This document shows positions 1 through 7,897 of a DNA stretch of 64,000 nt, one piece after another. Both the position numbers and the translations under genes were made by a program. Position 1 is the first letter of the stretch. Every line of letters starts with the position of its first letter. The DNA comes from Bacteroidota bacterium (GTDB lineage Bacteria > Bacteroidota > Bacteroidia > Bacteroidales > UBA4417): the NCBI GenBank assembly GCA_013376995.1, contig JACAAZ010000014.1, positions 1 through 64,000 of the forward strand, written 5' to 3'. Below the pieces are notes generated by a model, which was given only the letters and a program-made list of their open reading frames with translations, did no database searches and had not been told where the DNA came from.

Positions 1-1
1 G

Positions 2-15
2 TTGGCTGAAGCCAA
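2..15. repeat. REP-like hairpin left of the Y1 transposase
   Basis: A perfect inverted repeat TTGGCT-GA-AGCCAA lies at 2-15, and the window opens with GTTG just at its 5' side. IS200/RAYT transposases act on short imperfect hairpins flanked by a guide tetranucleotide, so this may be a recognition hairpin for the transposase at 120-578. A partial copy of the right arm (gaagccag) occurs near 52-59. The element's outer boundary cannot be set because the window starts here. Confidence 0.4.
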
Positions 16-119
16 ACTGGAATAGATAGTGAGTAGTTTAAAACATCCATTGAAGCCAGATTAATGACTGCTAAATAAAGGAGTCAACAAGTGAATTTAG
101 CCACATAAAAAAATATTTT

Positions 120-578
120 ATGAGCTGGGTAAGAGTATATATTCATTTGGTATTCTCAACAAAAAACAGAGAACCATTCTTAAATTCATCAGAAATCAGA
201 AAAGCTGTTTTTCAACATATCAAACAAAATGCGAAAGAGAAAGGTATTTGGCTTGACAGCGTCAATGGCTGGAATGATCATGCACATTGTTTGATCTCAC
301 TTGGGGGAGAACAAACCATAAGTAAAGTAGCTCAAATGATAAAAGGGGAATCCTCGTTTTGGATAAATCATAACAACATTATAAATAACAAATTTACCTG
401 GCAAGATGATTTCTGGGCTGTAGGTGTGAGCGAAAGAAACGCACAGTCAGTAAGAAATTATATTCATCGCCAGGAAGAACATCATAATAAAGAATCTTTC
501 ACCAAAGAAGTAAATGATTTTATGGTTAAATACGGATGGAGTTATGTTCAAGAGGCTGATCAAAAAACGACTAGTTGA
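120..578 (+). CDS. IS200/RAYT-like Y1 transposase
   Basis: This 152-residue protein has the size and motifs of the Y1 HUH transposase family (IS200/IS605 TnpA and REP-associated tyrosine transposases). The HUH pair is in 'NDHAHCLI' around residues 51-58, and the catalytic tyrosine with its glutamine is in 'NYIHRQEEHH' near residue 113. The opening 'YIHLVFSTKNREP' is also typical. Such enzymes cut single-stranded DNA at hairpins and do not leave target duplications. No accessory tnpB is present, which favours a stand-alone RAYT or IS200-type copy. The ORF looks intact. The gene lies at the window edge and is transcribed toward the end of the flox operon, with a terminator-like hairpin between them. 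Confidence 0.85.
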   Translation: MSWVRVYIHLVFSTKNREPFLNSSEIRKAVFQHIKQNAKEKGIWLDSVNGWNDHAHCLISLGGEQTISKVAQMIKGESSFWINHNNIINNKFTWQDDFWAVGVSERNAQSVRNYIHRQEEHHNKESFTKEVNDFMVKYGWSYVQEADQKTTS

Positions 579-663
579 GAATGCACAAATAATAGAATGA
601 ATAACTAATACTAAGCAAATATTGTAACACTTTACTGTTTGTTCAACTTATTTCCCGGTATTG

Positions 664-695
664 AAAAAAAGACCTGAAGGATATCCAACAGGTCT
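664..695 (-). terminator. Rho-independent terminator of the hdr-flox operon
   Basis: On the minus strand a 7-bp stem (agacctg / caggtct at 670-676 and 689-695) is followed by a run of seven T. It lies 22 bases beyond the floxA stop, in the right place to end the operon. The rest of 579-717 holds nothing else I recognise. Confidence 0.75.
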
Positions 696-717
696 GCTTA
701 TAAAATCATCTGATAGT

Positions 718-1557
718 TTAGTATTCGTCAGGCAGCTGTTTAAGCTGTGTCCTGGTAAATACAGGCCCGTCCTTGCATACGAATACCTTGCCCACGTTGC
801 ACCTGCCACATTTACCAAGGCCGCACTTCATTCTGTTCTCAAGAGTAGTATAAACCTGCTCATCAGTGAATCCATATTTCTCGAGCACAGGGAAGGAGAA
901 TTTTATCATCACAGGAGGTCCGCAGACAATAGCGATAGTATTTTCACTCACGGGCTTTATCTTATCAAGAATGGTTGGAACAAATCCGACTTCTCCCTTC
1001 CATCCCGGGGTTTCTCCACCCGGATCGACAGTCAATACCAGGTTCACATCCGGACGGTTTTTCCATTCCTCCAGTTCATGCTTGTAAACAAGGTCATCAA
1101 CCGAGCGTGCTCCATATAGAATCGTAATATCCTTGAATTGATCCCTGAGATCAAGGCATGTCCAGATCACGCTTCGCATCGGTGGCAAGGCTATTCCACC
1201 TGCAATGAACAATAGGTTCTTCCCTTTCCATTCATCTATCGGGAAAATGTTGCCATAAGGGCCCCGGAATCCAATTGTGTCACCTTCCTGTAAACTTGCA
1301 AGTTCCGAGGTAACTCTTCCAACCTGCCTGAACGTGCATTCAATATATCCTTTACGGGTATGAGGAGAAGCAACGCAGAAAGTCACTTCACCTTCACCGA
1401 AAACGGAATACTCTCCAAATTGACCGGTCCTGAAGGAGAAATTGTTGGCTTCTTCTTCATTGGTGAACTTCAACCTGAATGTTTTGACCATTGGTGCCTC
1501 CTCAGTGATCTTCTCGATCTCCATGAGGTAAGGCTGGTAAATATTCTGTTGCTCCAT
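718..1557 (-). CDS. floxA: FloxA-like FAD/NAD(P)H oxidoreductase subunit
   Basis: A protein of about 279 residues of the ferredoxin-NADP reductase superfamily, resembling AsrB and hydrogenase gamma subunits. It has an N-terminal flavin-binding barrel ('QFGEYSVFG'), an NAD-binding part with 'LLFIAGGIALPPMRS' and 'CGPPVM', and a C-terminal iron-sulfur motif with cysteines at about 245, 250, 253 and 261. In the known flox-hdr clusters this subunit takes electrons from NADH and feeds HdrABC. I place the start at the ATG at 1557, one base after the floxB stop, which suggests translational coupling. A TTG at 1572 would add five residues and overlap floxB. It is the last gene of the seven-gene operon. 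AsrB of a sulfite reductase is the alternative, but asrC is absent. Confidence 0.8.
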   Translation of the reverse strand: MEQQNIYQPYLMEIEKITEEAPMVKTFRLKFTNEEEANNFSFRTGQFGEYSVFGEGEVTFCVASPHTRKGYIECTFRQVGRVTSELASLQEGDTIGFRGPYGNIFPIDEWKGKNLLFIAGGIALPPMRSVIWTCLDLRDQFKDITILYGARSVDDLVYKHELEEWKNRPDVNLVLTVDPGGETPGWKGEVGFVPTILDKIKPVSENTIAIVCGPPVMIKFSFPVLEKYGFTDEQVYTTLENRMKCGLGKCGRCNVGKVFVCKDGPVFTRTQLKQLPDEY

Positions 1558-1558
1558 A

Positions 1559-2581
1559 TTATTGTAATGCAATTGAAGTTAAATGTTCTTTAATATTCAT
1601 GTCGACGGGGCATGCCCTTGAACACCTGCCACAACCTTCACAGCCTAATACTTTTAATTGTTCAGGCATATAGGAGAATTTATGCATAATTCTCTGCCTC
1701 CATCGCTGGCTTTGCACTTCCCTTGGATTATGTCCGGATGTGTGCAGAGTGAAAAGTGAGAATCCGCAGGAGTCCCAGAGACGAAGGCGAACACCCTTTT
1801 TAGTATTCTGTTCATCCTGGAAATCGAAGCAGGCACAAGTCGGGCAAACAAATGCACAGGCTCCGCAGCCAATGCACCTGAGTGACTGATCAAGCCAAAG
1901 TTCAGCACTGTTAAAAGCAGCAGTTGTATTGCTGATTACTTTGTCGAGGTCAAAAACAACCTTAACATCAGCAAGGAACTTTTCCTTATCGATGGAGGGA
2001 GATGCATCAGTTAGCAAGTCATTAAATAATCCGGATAATTTCTTGCCTTTTTCCGTAAGTATCTCAACCAGTAACTCATCCTTGCTGATAGCAGTGAACT
2101 GGATATCACTACCGGCAGTATATCCTGGTCCGCCTCCAACAGAAGTGCAAAAGCAGTAATCGTCAGCTGTTGGGCATGAAAAGGAGATGATGGTTGTCTT
2201 TTCCTTCTTGTTGAGATAGAATGCATCAGACGGAGCTTCTCCAAATATTGCATCCAGTGACTTGAATCCGGAAGCATCGCATGGTCTGACTCCAAAAAGT
2301 ATGGTTTCAGCATAAGCATTTGGATCAATAGCTGTCTGTTTAACTGCTGCTTTCTCCAGTGTATATTCAAGCACTTTTTCTACTTTCGGAAAAGCAGCTT
2401 TTTTAGCTGATTGGGTTGAAAGCAAGACATCCAACGCGATTGTATCGAGTGTATCTACAGGCTCAATCTCGATCACTTTTCCTTTTTGAACAGGAGCGAG
2501 TACCGGAAAACCCTTTGAGCGAAATCTTTCAATTAGTTTAGAAAGATCGCTGTATTTCAGTATTTTAAGTTCTTTATCCAT
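1559..2581 (-). CDS. floxB: FloxB-like 4Fe-4S dicluster protein
   Basis: A 340-residue cytoplasmic iron-sulfur protein related to AsrA and hydrogenase beta subunits. The N-terminal 220 residues carry the family segment 'GVRPCDASGFKSLD' and cysteines around 'YCFCTSVGGGPG'. Two ferredoxin-type motifs follow: 'CIGCGACAFVCPTCACFDF' near residues 234-252, with extra cysteines after the cluster motif, and 'CEGCGRCSRACPVD' near 310-323. Its role would be to pass electrons between the FloxA flavin and FloxC/FloxD. It lies 3 bases after floxC and is 1 base from the preferred floxA start. Confidence 0.8.
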   Translation of the reverse strand: MDKELKILKYSDLSKLIERFRSKGFPVLAPVQKGKVIEIEPVDTLDTIALDVLLSTQSAKKAAFPKVEKVLEYTLEKAAVKQTAIDPNAYAETILFGVRPCDASGFKSLDAIFGEAPSDAFYLNKKEKTTIISFSCPTADDYCFCTSVGGGPGYTAGSDIQFTAISKDELLVEILTEKGKKLSGLFNDLLTDASPSIDKEKFLADVKVVFDLDKVISNTTAAFNSAELWLDQSLRCIGCGACAFVCPTCACFDFQDEQNTKKGVRLRLWDSCGFSLFTLHTSGHNPREVQSQRWRQRIMHKFSYMPEQLKVLGCEGCGRCSRACPVDMNIKEHLTSIALQ

Positions 2582-2584
2582 CGT

Positions 2585-3388
2585 TTAGATAATGAAATTT
2601 TCCTTATCATCAGGTTTAAAAGTGGAAAGCGCATAAACTGCATCAGCCTTCATTCCCGCAGTTGCTCCAAATCCGGTCTTGATAGGATCGATAAGCTGGT
2701 ATGTTAGAAGGTTGAGTGGTATGTCCATTGGACAAGCATTTGCACATTCACCGCAATTGATGCATCTTCCTGCCAGGTGCATGGCACGCATGAGATGGTA
2801 ATCAAGGTTGCCACGTTCATGGCTTGCAACCGGGATCCATTGAGGTTGGTTGACATCCGTAGTACACCTGTGGCAATAGCACATGGGACAGGCTGCCCGG
2901 CAGGCATAGCATTTTATGCATTTCTCGAATTCCTTGTTCCAGAATTCCCAGCGCTCTGACACAGACATGGCTTCGATCTTTTCGATCCTTGCTTTTTCAT
3001 CAGGAGTAATATCAATATTTGCTTTCTCCAGAAATGCCTCGATCGACTGGAAATCACTGAATTCAGTGAGGCTTGCGTCATCATTTACAAACAGGATATA
3101 AACCTCCCCATCCTTGATCTGAAATTCGGAGGCCAATTGCATTATGCTCCTTAAAGCTGCAACATTGGCCAGAATCCCAAGCTTTCCAAGGTGTTTGACT
3201 TCGTGCTTGAGCAGGTATCCTGACAAGTTAAAAGTACAGGCAGGTGTATATATCAGCTTTGAAGCCTGTTCAACTGTCCTGGCAAAAATTGCACGGACTC
3301 GATCAGTTGATCCTTGCCCGTATCCGATAAAAGCATCTATCGTTTTATCGTTCAGTAACTTGGTTACTTTATTTATCAGTTCATTCAT
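2585..3388 (-). CDS. floxC: FloxC-like ferredoxin-type subunit
   Basis: A 267-residue protein with two 4Fe-4S motifs. The first, 'CIKCYACRAACPMCYCHRC' near residues 154-172, has three cysteines beyond the usual four. The second is 'CINCGECANACPMD' near 208-221. The N-terminal 140 residues have no cluster motif but contain a lone cysteine in 'TPACTFNLSG'. Order and size match FloxC of sulfate reducers, an electron wire between the NADH module and the Hdr module. The start overlaps the floxD stop by 8 bases (ATGAATGA). Confidence 0.75.
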   Translation of the reverse strand: MNELINKVTKLLNDKTIDAFIGYGQGSTDRVRAIFARTVEQASKLIYTPACTFNLSGYLLKHEVKHLGKLGILANVAALRSIMQLASEFQIKDGEVYILFVNDDASLTEFSDFQSIEAFLEKANIDITPDEKARIEKIEAMSVSERWEFWNKEFEKCIKCYACRAACPMCYCHRCTTDVNQPQWIPVASHERGNLDYHLMRAMHLAGRCINCGECANACPMDIPLNLLTYQLIDPIKTGFGATAGMKADAVYALSTFKPDDKENFII

Positions 3389-3839
3389 GGTTGCTGACCT
3401 CCTCCTTCAATAAAGTGGAAACTGCAATCTTGTTATAATTTTCATAAGGACCCATTTCCCTGATCTTTGCTACAGTATTGTTGACTACGTCAGCCCATTT
3501 GAATCCCTCAGCGGCTGAAACCCAGCTGAACAGGATACGTTCAGTGTCAATGCCTGTGAAGTTCATGAGATTCCTGAATACAATCCAACGCCTGCGTGCA
3601 TGGAAATTTCCAGTGCTGTAATGGCAGTCATTAGGATGGCAACCGGAAACGATGATCCCGTCTGCCCCATTTTCAAAGGCTTTCATCAGGATCATAAAGT
3701 CAATCCTGCCAGTGCATGGGAAACGGATGATCTTCACATTGGCTGCATACTTGGTCCTGCTTGTACCTGTTAGGTCAGCGCCTGCATATGTGCACCAGTT
3801 GCACACAAAGGCTACTATTTTAGGTTCAAAATCCTGCAT
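3381..3839 (-). CDS. floxD: FloxD / MvhD-like electron-transfer subunit
   Basis: A 152-residue protein of the MvhD (hydrogenase delta, 2Fe-2S) family. It shows the family's conserved cysteine segments: 'CNWCTYAGADLTGTSR' near residues 13-28, 'RFPCTGRID', and 'GCHPNDCHYSTGN' near 80-92. In methanogens MvhD delivers electrons directly to HdrA. Here it sits between hdrA (11 bases upstream) and floxC (8-base overlap), exactly where a bridge between the two modules is expected. Confidence 0.9.
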   Translation of the reverse strand: MQDFEPKIVAFVCNWCTYAGADLTGTSRTKYAANVKIIRFPCTGRIDFMILMKAFENGADGIIVSGCHPNDCHYSTGNFHARRRWIVFRNLMNFTGIDTERILFSWVSAAEGFKWADVVNNTVAKIREMGPYENYNKIAVSTLLKEEVSNHE

Positions 3840-3850
3840 GTTGCTATCAA

Positions 3851-5851
3851 TTAATCGTTCAACAAAGCCATTACTTCAGTATATACCTGCTGGTTTGAAT
3901 ATCCATGAATGTCGATAGCCTTGGTGCGGCACAATGCTACACAGGTTCCACATCCCTGGCATAAGCCTTCATTTACTTTGGCCAGCGTTTTGATCACCTC
4001 CCCATTCCTGTTCTTGATTTCTTCCCGCTCAATAGCCTGGTATGGACATACACTTTGGCAAAGGAAGCAACCAACACAGGATGAGAATACAGGAGGAGCC
4101 TGCCTGTTTACTACAGCAATTAATGGCTCTCTTGTGAGTTCATCATTACTAAAGAGCGCTGCTACCTTTACTGCAGCTCCAGAGGCGGCGGCAACAGATT
4201 CAGGAATATCCTTGGGAGCCTGGCAGGCACCTGCAAGGAATATACCTGCCGTATTGGTTTCAACAGGTTTAAGTTTGGGATGTGCTTCAGCAAAGAATTT
4301 GTAAGCATCATAGGAAACATGAACAGTTTGGGCCAAAGCCTCAGCACCGTGATTTGCAACGCCTGCAGTTGCAAGAACTACCATGTCGGCTTCAATCTCA
4401 ACAGGCTCAGCACCCATGAGGGTATCAGCCCCCTTAACTATCAGTTTACCATTCTTTTCATAAATGGTAGATACACGCCCGCGGATATACTGGGTTTCAT
4501 CCTCTACAATGGCTCTGCGTACAAATTCTTCATACATTTTGCCACCGGCACGGATGTCCATATAGAACACATAGGGCGTTCCGTCATGAACCTTATGTTT
4601 GTAAAGCATAGCGTGCTTTGCCGTATACATGCAGCATATTTTTGAGCAATACTCAATACCTTTTGCTGGATCGCGAGATCCCGCGCAGGCTACAAATACG
4701 ATCTTCTTGGGGATCTGTCCGTCAGATGGCCTGCGAATTTCACCCATAGTCGGACCGGATGCAGAAGCCAGGCGCTCAAACTGCAAACCATCAATTACGT
4801 CCTTGTATTTGCCATAGCCGTATTCAGGGAAGAAATCAGATTTCAATACGTCAAAACCGGTTGCAAGAACAATAGCCCCTGCTTCAATTTCTACCAGTTC
4901 ATCTTCCTGGTCAAACCTGATAGCTTTGGTAGGACAAACAATTTCACAAACCTTACACTTTCCTTTGATATAGTAGGTGCAGTTTTCACGATCGATCACC
5001 GGCTTATTGGGAACTGCCTGGGGAAAAGGTACATAAATGGCTGGCCTGAAACCAAGGCCACGTTCAAATTCATTTGGGATCTTCTTTTGAGGGCATTTTG
5101 TCGTGCAAAGGCCACAACCTGTGCAAAGATGTTCATCCAGGCTTTTTGATTTCTTTCTTACGGTTATCTTAAAGTTGCCGATAAAACCATCTACTTTTTC
5201 AACCTCGGCATAAGTATACAGGGTAATATTGGGATGCTGGGCGATCTCAACCATCCTGGGAGTAAGAATACACTGTGAACAGTCGAGGGTTGGGAAGGTC
5301 TCTGATAATTGTGACATATGTCCCCCGATGGATGGTTGCTTTTCAACCATTACTACTTTATGTCCGCAATTTGCAATATCCAGTGCAGCCTGTATTCCTG
5401 CAACTCCGCCTCCGATAACAAGAGCAGTCTTGGTAACAGGAACTTTAATTGAATTGAGGGCTTTATTCTTTTTAACCTTTTCAACCATAACCCTGACGAG
5501 ATCCTCAGCTTTCTCAGTTGTGAGGTCATCCTTAGGGTGCACCCAGGAGCAATGCTCACGGATGTTTGACATCTCGCAGAGGTATGGGTTCAGGCCGGCT
5601 TCTGAGCATGCTTTCCTGAACGTAGGCTCATGCATACGAGGGGAACAGGCTGCAACAACGACACCATCCAGTTTATGTTCCTTAATGGCCTCTTTAAGCA
5701 TGGTCTGACCAGGGTCGGAACACATATATTTATAATCAGTACTGAATTCTACCCCTTTCAGCTCCTTTGATATTTGGGCAACTTTCTCGCAATTGACGGT
5801 GGCTGAAATATTCTCACCACAGTGACAAACAAATACTCCTATCCGCGACAT
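3851..5851 (-). CDS. hdrA: HdrA-like bifurcating flavoprotein
   Basis: A 666-residue HdrA-family protein, full length for the family. The N-terminus has the 'VCHCGENI' motif (C9, C11) and 'ACSPRMHEPTFRKAC'. A FAD-binding Rossmann motif 'VIGGGVAGIQAALD' lies near residue 145, followed by 'CSQCILTPRM'. Four ferredoxin-type motifs are readable: 'CTGCGLCTTKCP' near 245, 'CKVCEIVCP' near 300, 'CVGCFLCQSVCP' near 595 and 'CQGCGTCVALC' near 632. HdrA FAD is the site of flavin-based electron bifurcation in methanogens. Here it would receive NADH electrons through FloxD and split them between HdrB's disulfide site and ferredoxin. The gene begins 2 bases after hdrB. Confidence 0.9.
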   Translation of the reverse strand: MSRIGVFVCHCGENISATVNCEKVAQISKELKGVEFSTDYKYMCSDPGQTMLKEAIKEHKLDGVVVAACSPRMHEPTFRKACSEAGLNPYLCEMSNIREHCSWVHPKDDLTTEKAEDLVRVMVEKVKKNKALNSIKVPVTKTALVIGGGVAGIQAALDIANCGHKVVMVEKQPSIGGHMSQLSETFPTLDCSQCILTPRMVEIAQHPNITLYTYAEVEKVDGFIGNFKITVRKKSKSLDEHLCTGCGLCTTKCPQKKIPNEFERGLGFRPAIYVPFPQAVPNKPVIDRENCTYYIKGKCKVCEIVCPTKAIRFDQEDELVEIEAGAIVLATGFDVLKSDFFPEYGYGKYKDVIDGLQFERLASASGPTMGEIRRPSDGQIPKKIVFVACAGSRDPAKGIEYCSKICCMYTAKHAMLYKHKVHDGTPYVFYMDIRAGGKMYEEFVRRAIVEDETQYIRGRVSTIYEKNGKLIVKGADTLMGAEPVEIEADMVVLATAGVANHGAEALAQTVHVSYDAYKFFAEAHPKLKPVETNTAGIFLAGACQAPKDIPESVAAASGAAVKVAALFSNDELTREPLIAVVNRQAPPVFSSCVGCFLCQSVCPYQAIEREEIKNRNGEVIKTLAKVNEGLCQGCGTCVALCRTKAIDIHGYSNQQVYTEVMALLND

Positions 5852-5853
5852 GG

Positions 5854-6771
5854 TTAAGCCTCCATTTTTTCAGGGTTAGCAACTTTTTTGGATACTTCTG
5901 CGGGTTCTGCATTTTTAACCGGCTTGTCAGGCAGGATAACTTCCGTCATATGCCTGTTTAATCCGAGTGTTTTTGCATCTAACCCAACTGCCAGCCCAAG
6001 TACCTGTGAAATATAGAGTACGGGCATTGAAATCTTTTCATCCAGGTATTTGTTGATTTCCGGGCGGCGCATATCCAGGTTCGAATGACACATTGGGCAT
6101 GCAACTACCATAACCTCAGCTTTTCGGTCAGAGGCATCCTTCAGGATATCCCCTGATAACCTGGCAACTGTATCAGTGCGGGATACTGACATACCTGCAC
6201 CGCAACATTCAGTCTTGAAAGCCCAGTCGATGGCATTGCCTCCGGATTTCTTGACCAGCACATCCATACTTTGGGGATCTTCAACACGGTCAAAATTCAG
6301 GATTGCATGAGGCCTGACTAAAAGGCATCCATAATAGCAAGCTGTATTGTAATTGAAAGGTTTAACAACTTTCTCCTCTAATTTATCAGTGATATATTTG
6401 TCGATAAACTGAATGATATTGAGAATATTTGTTTTCCCGCTGTATTTCAGATCGATGATGCCGGTTACTTTTGAACAGAGGCTGGCATCTTCGGCTAGTT
6501 CGTGTTTTGTTACTGATAACCTGTTGTAACAAGCAGCACAGGGAACGACTATATCAGTAATTCCTTCTTTCTCGGCCAATGCCATAATACGGGCAGGAAG
6601 GCTCAATGAGAGTTCCTTGTTCAGATTGTGGGCAGCAGTTGCTCCGCAACAGTTCCAATCGGGTATTTCGACTAATTCGATGTCAAATACCTTGGCAAGT
6701 GCAACCACGGATTCCTGGTATTCACGGGCTCCACCTTTCATGGAACAACCTGGATAGAATCCTATTTTCAT
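5854..6771 (-). CDS. hdrB: HdrB-like disulfide reductase subunit
   Basis: A 305-residue protein with two intact CCG domains. The first has 'YPGCSMKGG', 'WNCCGATAAH' and 'PCAACYNR'; the second has 'ACYYGC', 'ECCGAGMS' and 'CPMCHSNLD'. In HdrB of methanogens these cysteines bind two non-cubane [4Fe-4S] clusters that cleave the CoM-S-S-CoB disulfide. The physiological disulfide here is unknown: Bacteroidetes are not known to make CoM/CoB, and no dsrC is in the window. The C-terminal 40 residues are lysine and glutamate rich and look like a disordered tail. The start overlaps hdrC by 4 bases (ATGA). Confidence 0.9.
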   Translation of the reverse strand: MKIGFYPGCSMKGGAREYQESVVALAKVFDIELVEIPDWNCCGATAAHNLNKELSLSLPARIMALAEKEGITDIVVPCAACYNRLSVTKHELAEDASLCSKVTGIIDLKYSGKTNILNIIQFIDKYITDKLEEKVVKPFNYNTACYYGCLLVRPHAILNFDRVEDPQSMDVLVKKSGGNAIDWAFKTECCGAGMSVSRTDTVARLSGDILKDASDRKAEVMVVACPMCHSNLDMRRPEINKYLDEKISMPVLYISQVLGLAVGLDAKTLGLNRHMTEVILPDKPVKNAEPAEVSKKVANPEKMEA

Positions 6772-7346
6772 AGTTTTACCTCCTTATTATTCTGAACTCT
6801 GTTAAATATTTCAGCAATCTTTTTTCTTCCCTTGATGATCTCTGGTATGGGATTTAGTTTGCCTTTGACAAACATTTTAGGAGCAATCATTACATCCTGT
6901 GTCATAGCGCCTGTCCTCATCTTATAGTCCACAACCATTCCCATTTCGTACAAACGCCCGGTATAATTGATAGAATCGAGGAAGGACTTATGGAAAGCAA
7001 TTATCTTTTTGGCTTGAGGATTCGTTTTCTTAGCCCTGACTGACTTCTGCCTTAAATTATCCATTAACCTTGGTATGTCAATCTCCATCGGGCAACGTGT
7101 GAGGCACATCTCGCAACTTACACAAAGCCATATGGTCATGGATTTCAGAAGCTTATCATAGTTTTTGGGGTCGTCAGTCTGTAACATGCGCATGACCAGG
7201 CTGGGAGGATAGTCCATTTCAGAACTCAAAGGACAACCCGCAGAACACTTGCCGCATTGGTAACATTTATTAATAATAACACCGGTATCCATCCGTAATT
7301 CACCACTCAGGGTCATTGGGTGGTGCTGATCATGTGAAGCGGACAT
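6768..7346 (-). CDS. hdrC: HdrC-like 4Fe-4S subunit
   Basis: A 192-residue protein with two 4Fe-4S motifs, 'CYQCGKCSAGCPLSSEMDYP' starting at residue 28 and 'CVSCEMCLTRCPMEIDIP' near residue 75. This is the standard HdrC architecture, which relays electrons from HdrA to HdrB. It is the first gene of the seven-gene operon. A TAnnTTTG box lies 72 bases upstream. No membrane segment is visible, so the complex should be cytoplasmic (HdrABC type, not HdrDE). Confidence 0.9.
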   Translation of the reverse strand: MSASHDQHHPMTLSGELRMDTGVIINKCYQCGKCSAGCPLSSEMDYPPSLVMRMLQTDDPKNYDKLLKSMTIWLCVSCEMCLTRCPMEIDIPRLMDNLRQKSVRAKKTNPQAKKIIAFHKSFLDSINYTGRLYEMGMVVDYKMRTGAMTQDVMIAPKMFVKGKLNPIPEIIKGRKKIAEIFNRVQNNKEVKL

Positions 7347-7418
7347 ATGGCTTATTTTTCAGTAAGGTTAAACATTATTTGCAATCAAATAAGGTTTTCT
7401 TGTTATCTGATTAACAAG

Positions 7419-7426
7419 CAAAGATA
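7419..7426 (-). promoter_or_regulatory. Putative Bacteroidetes -7 box of the hdr-flox operon
   Basis: The minus strand reads TATCTTTG, an exact match to the Bacteroidetes -7 consensus TAnnTTTG, 72 bases upstream of the hdrC ATG. A TTTG lies 15 bases further upstream, closer than the usual 19-21, so only the -7 element is well supported. Confidence 0.5.
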
Positions 7427-7745
7427 TATTTTTCAATATTCCAAAAATGAATTTTTCTAATTTGTAATGCTTATAAATTTCAGTGAAATCAGTTGGTACA
7501 GAGGAGTGATCAAGGCTATCCTAGTAGTTGAATATCAGTAAGGTGTAAAACTCAAATTTGAAAATGGAGTTGAGAATGGAAAGGCCATTTTGGCAATTAT
7601 ATTCAGAATGCTCTTAAATATGTTGATAATTAGATATCAAGTGAGGCTACCCTGAGATTCGCAGGTAATTTTTAAGTCTGAAAAGGGATATGAAACTATA
7701 AACAGAAATTCATAAGTTGCCGGCTAAAGCATTCCCATATAAACC

Positions 7746-7779
7746 TGAAGGCTGTCCTGGTCGCATAGGACAGCCTTCA
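7746..7779 (-). terminator. Strong hairpin downstream of the TPR gene
   Basis: Perfect 13-bp arms (tgaaggctgtcct at 7746-7758 and its complement at 7767-7779) enclose an 8-base loop. It lies about 120 bases beyond the stop of the leftward TPR gene. No long T run follows on either strand (only 'ggtttatat' on the minus strand), so termination or 3'-end protection is likely but not certain. Confidence 0.5.
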
Positions 7780-7897
7780 TCAGTCGTGAACTTAGATGGT
7801 AGTGATAGTATTATATGCTATCTGCCATCTAAATTCAACTTAATAATGGAGATTATTTATGACTGCAATTTCTTCACGTTTAGCCATAAGCTGGGAA

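Larger units (their letters stand above)
7347..7897. other. Intergenic region upstream of hdrC
   Basis: About 550 AT-rich bases separate the hdr-flox operon from the TPR gene. The part near hdrC holds a promoter-like box. The part near the TPR gene holds a strong hairpin, annotated separately. I see no gene in between; a 62-codon frame at 7717-7905 runs through the hairpin and has no recognisable product. Confidence 0.6.

Noticed and set aside
1558-1572. TTG start five codons upstream for floxA
   Set aside because: The ATG at 1557 directly follows the floxB stop, fits coupled translation and gives a normal N-terminus.
718-2581. AsrAB of an anaerobic sulfite reductase
   Set aside because: The catalytic AsrC siroheme subunit is missing and the genes are joined to MvhD-like and Hdr genes, which fits the flox-hdr cluster better.
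5229-5708. A 159-codon plus-strand frame opposite hdrA
   Set aside because: It is antisense to conserved HdrA motifs, with cysteine-rich and serine-rich composition typical of shadow frames.
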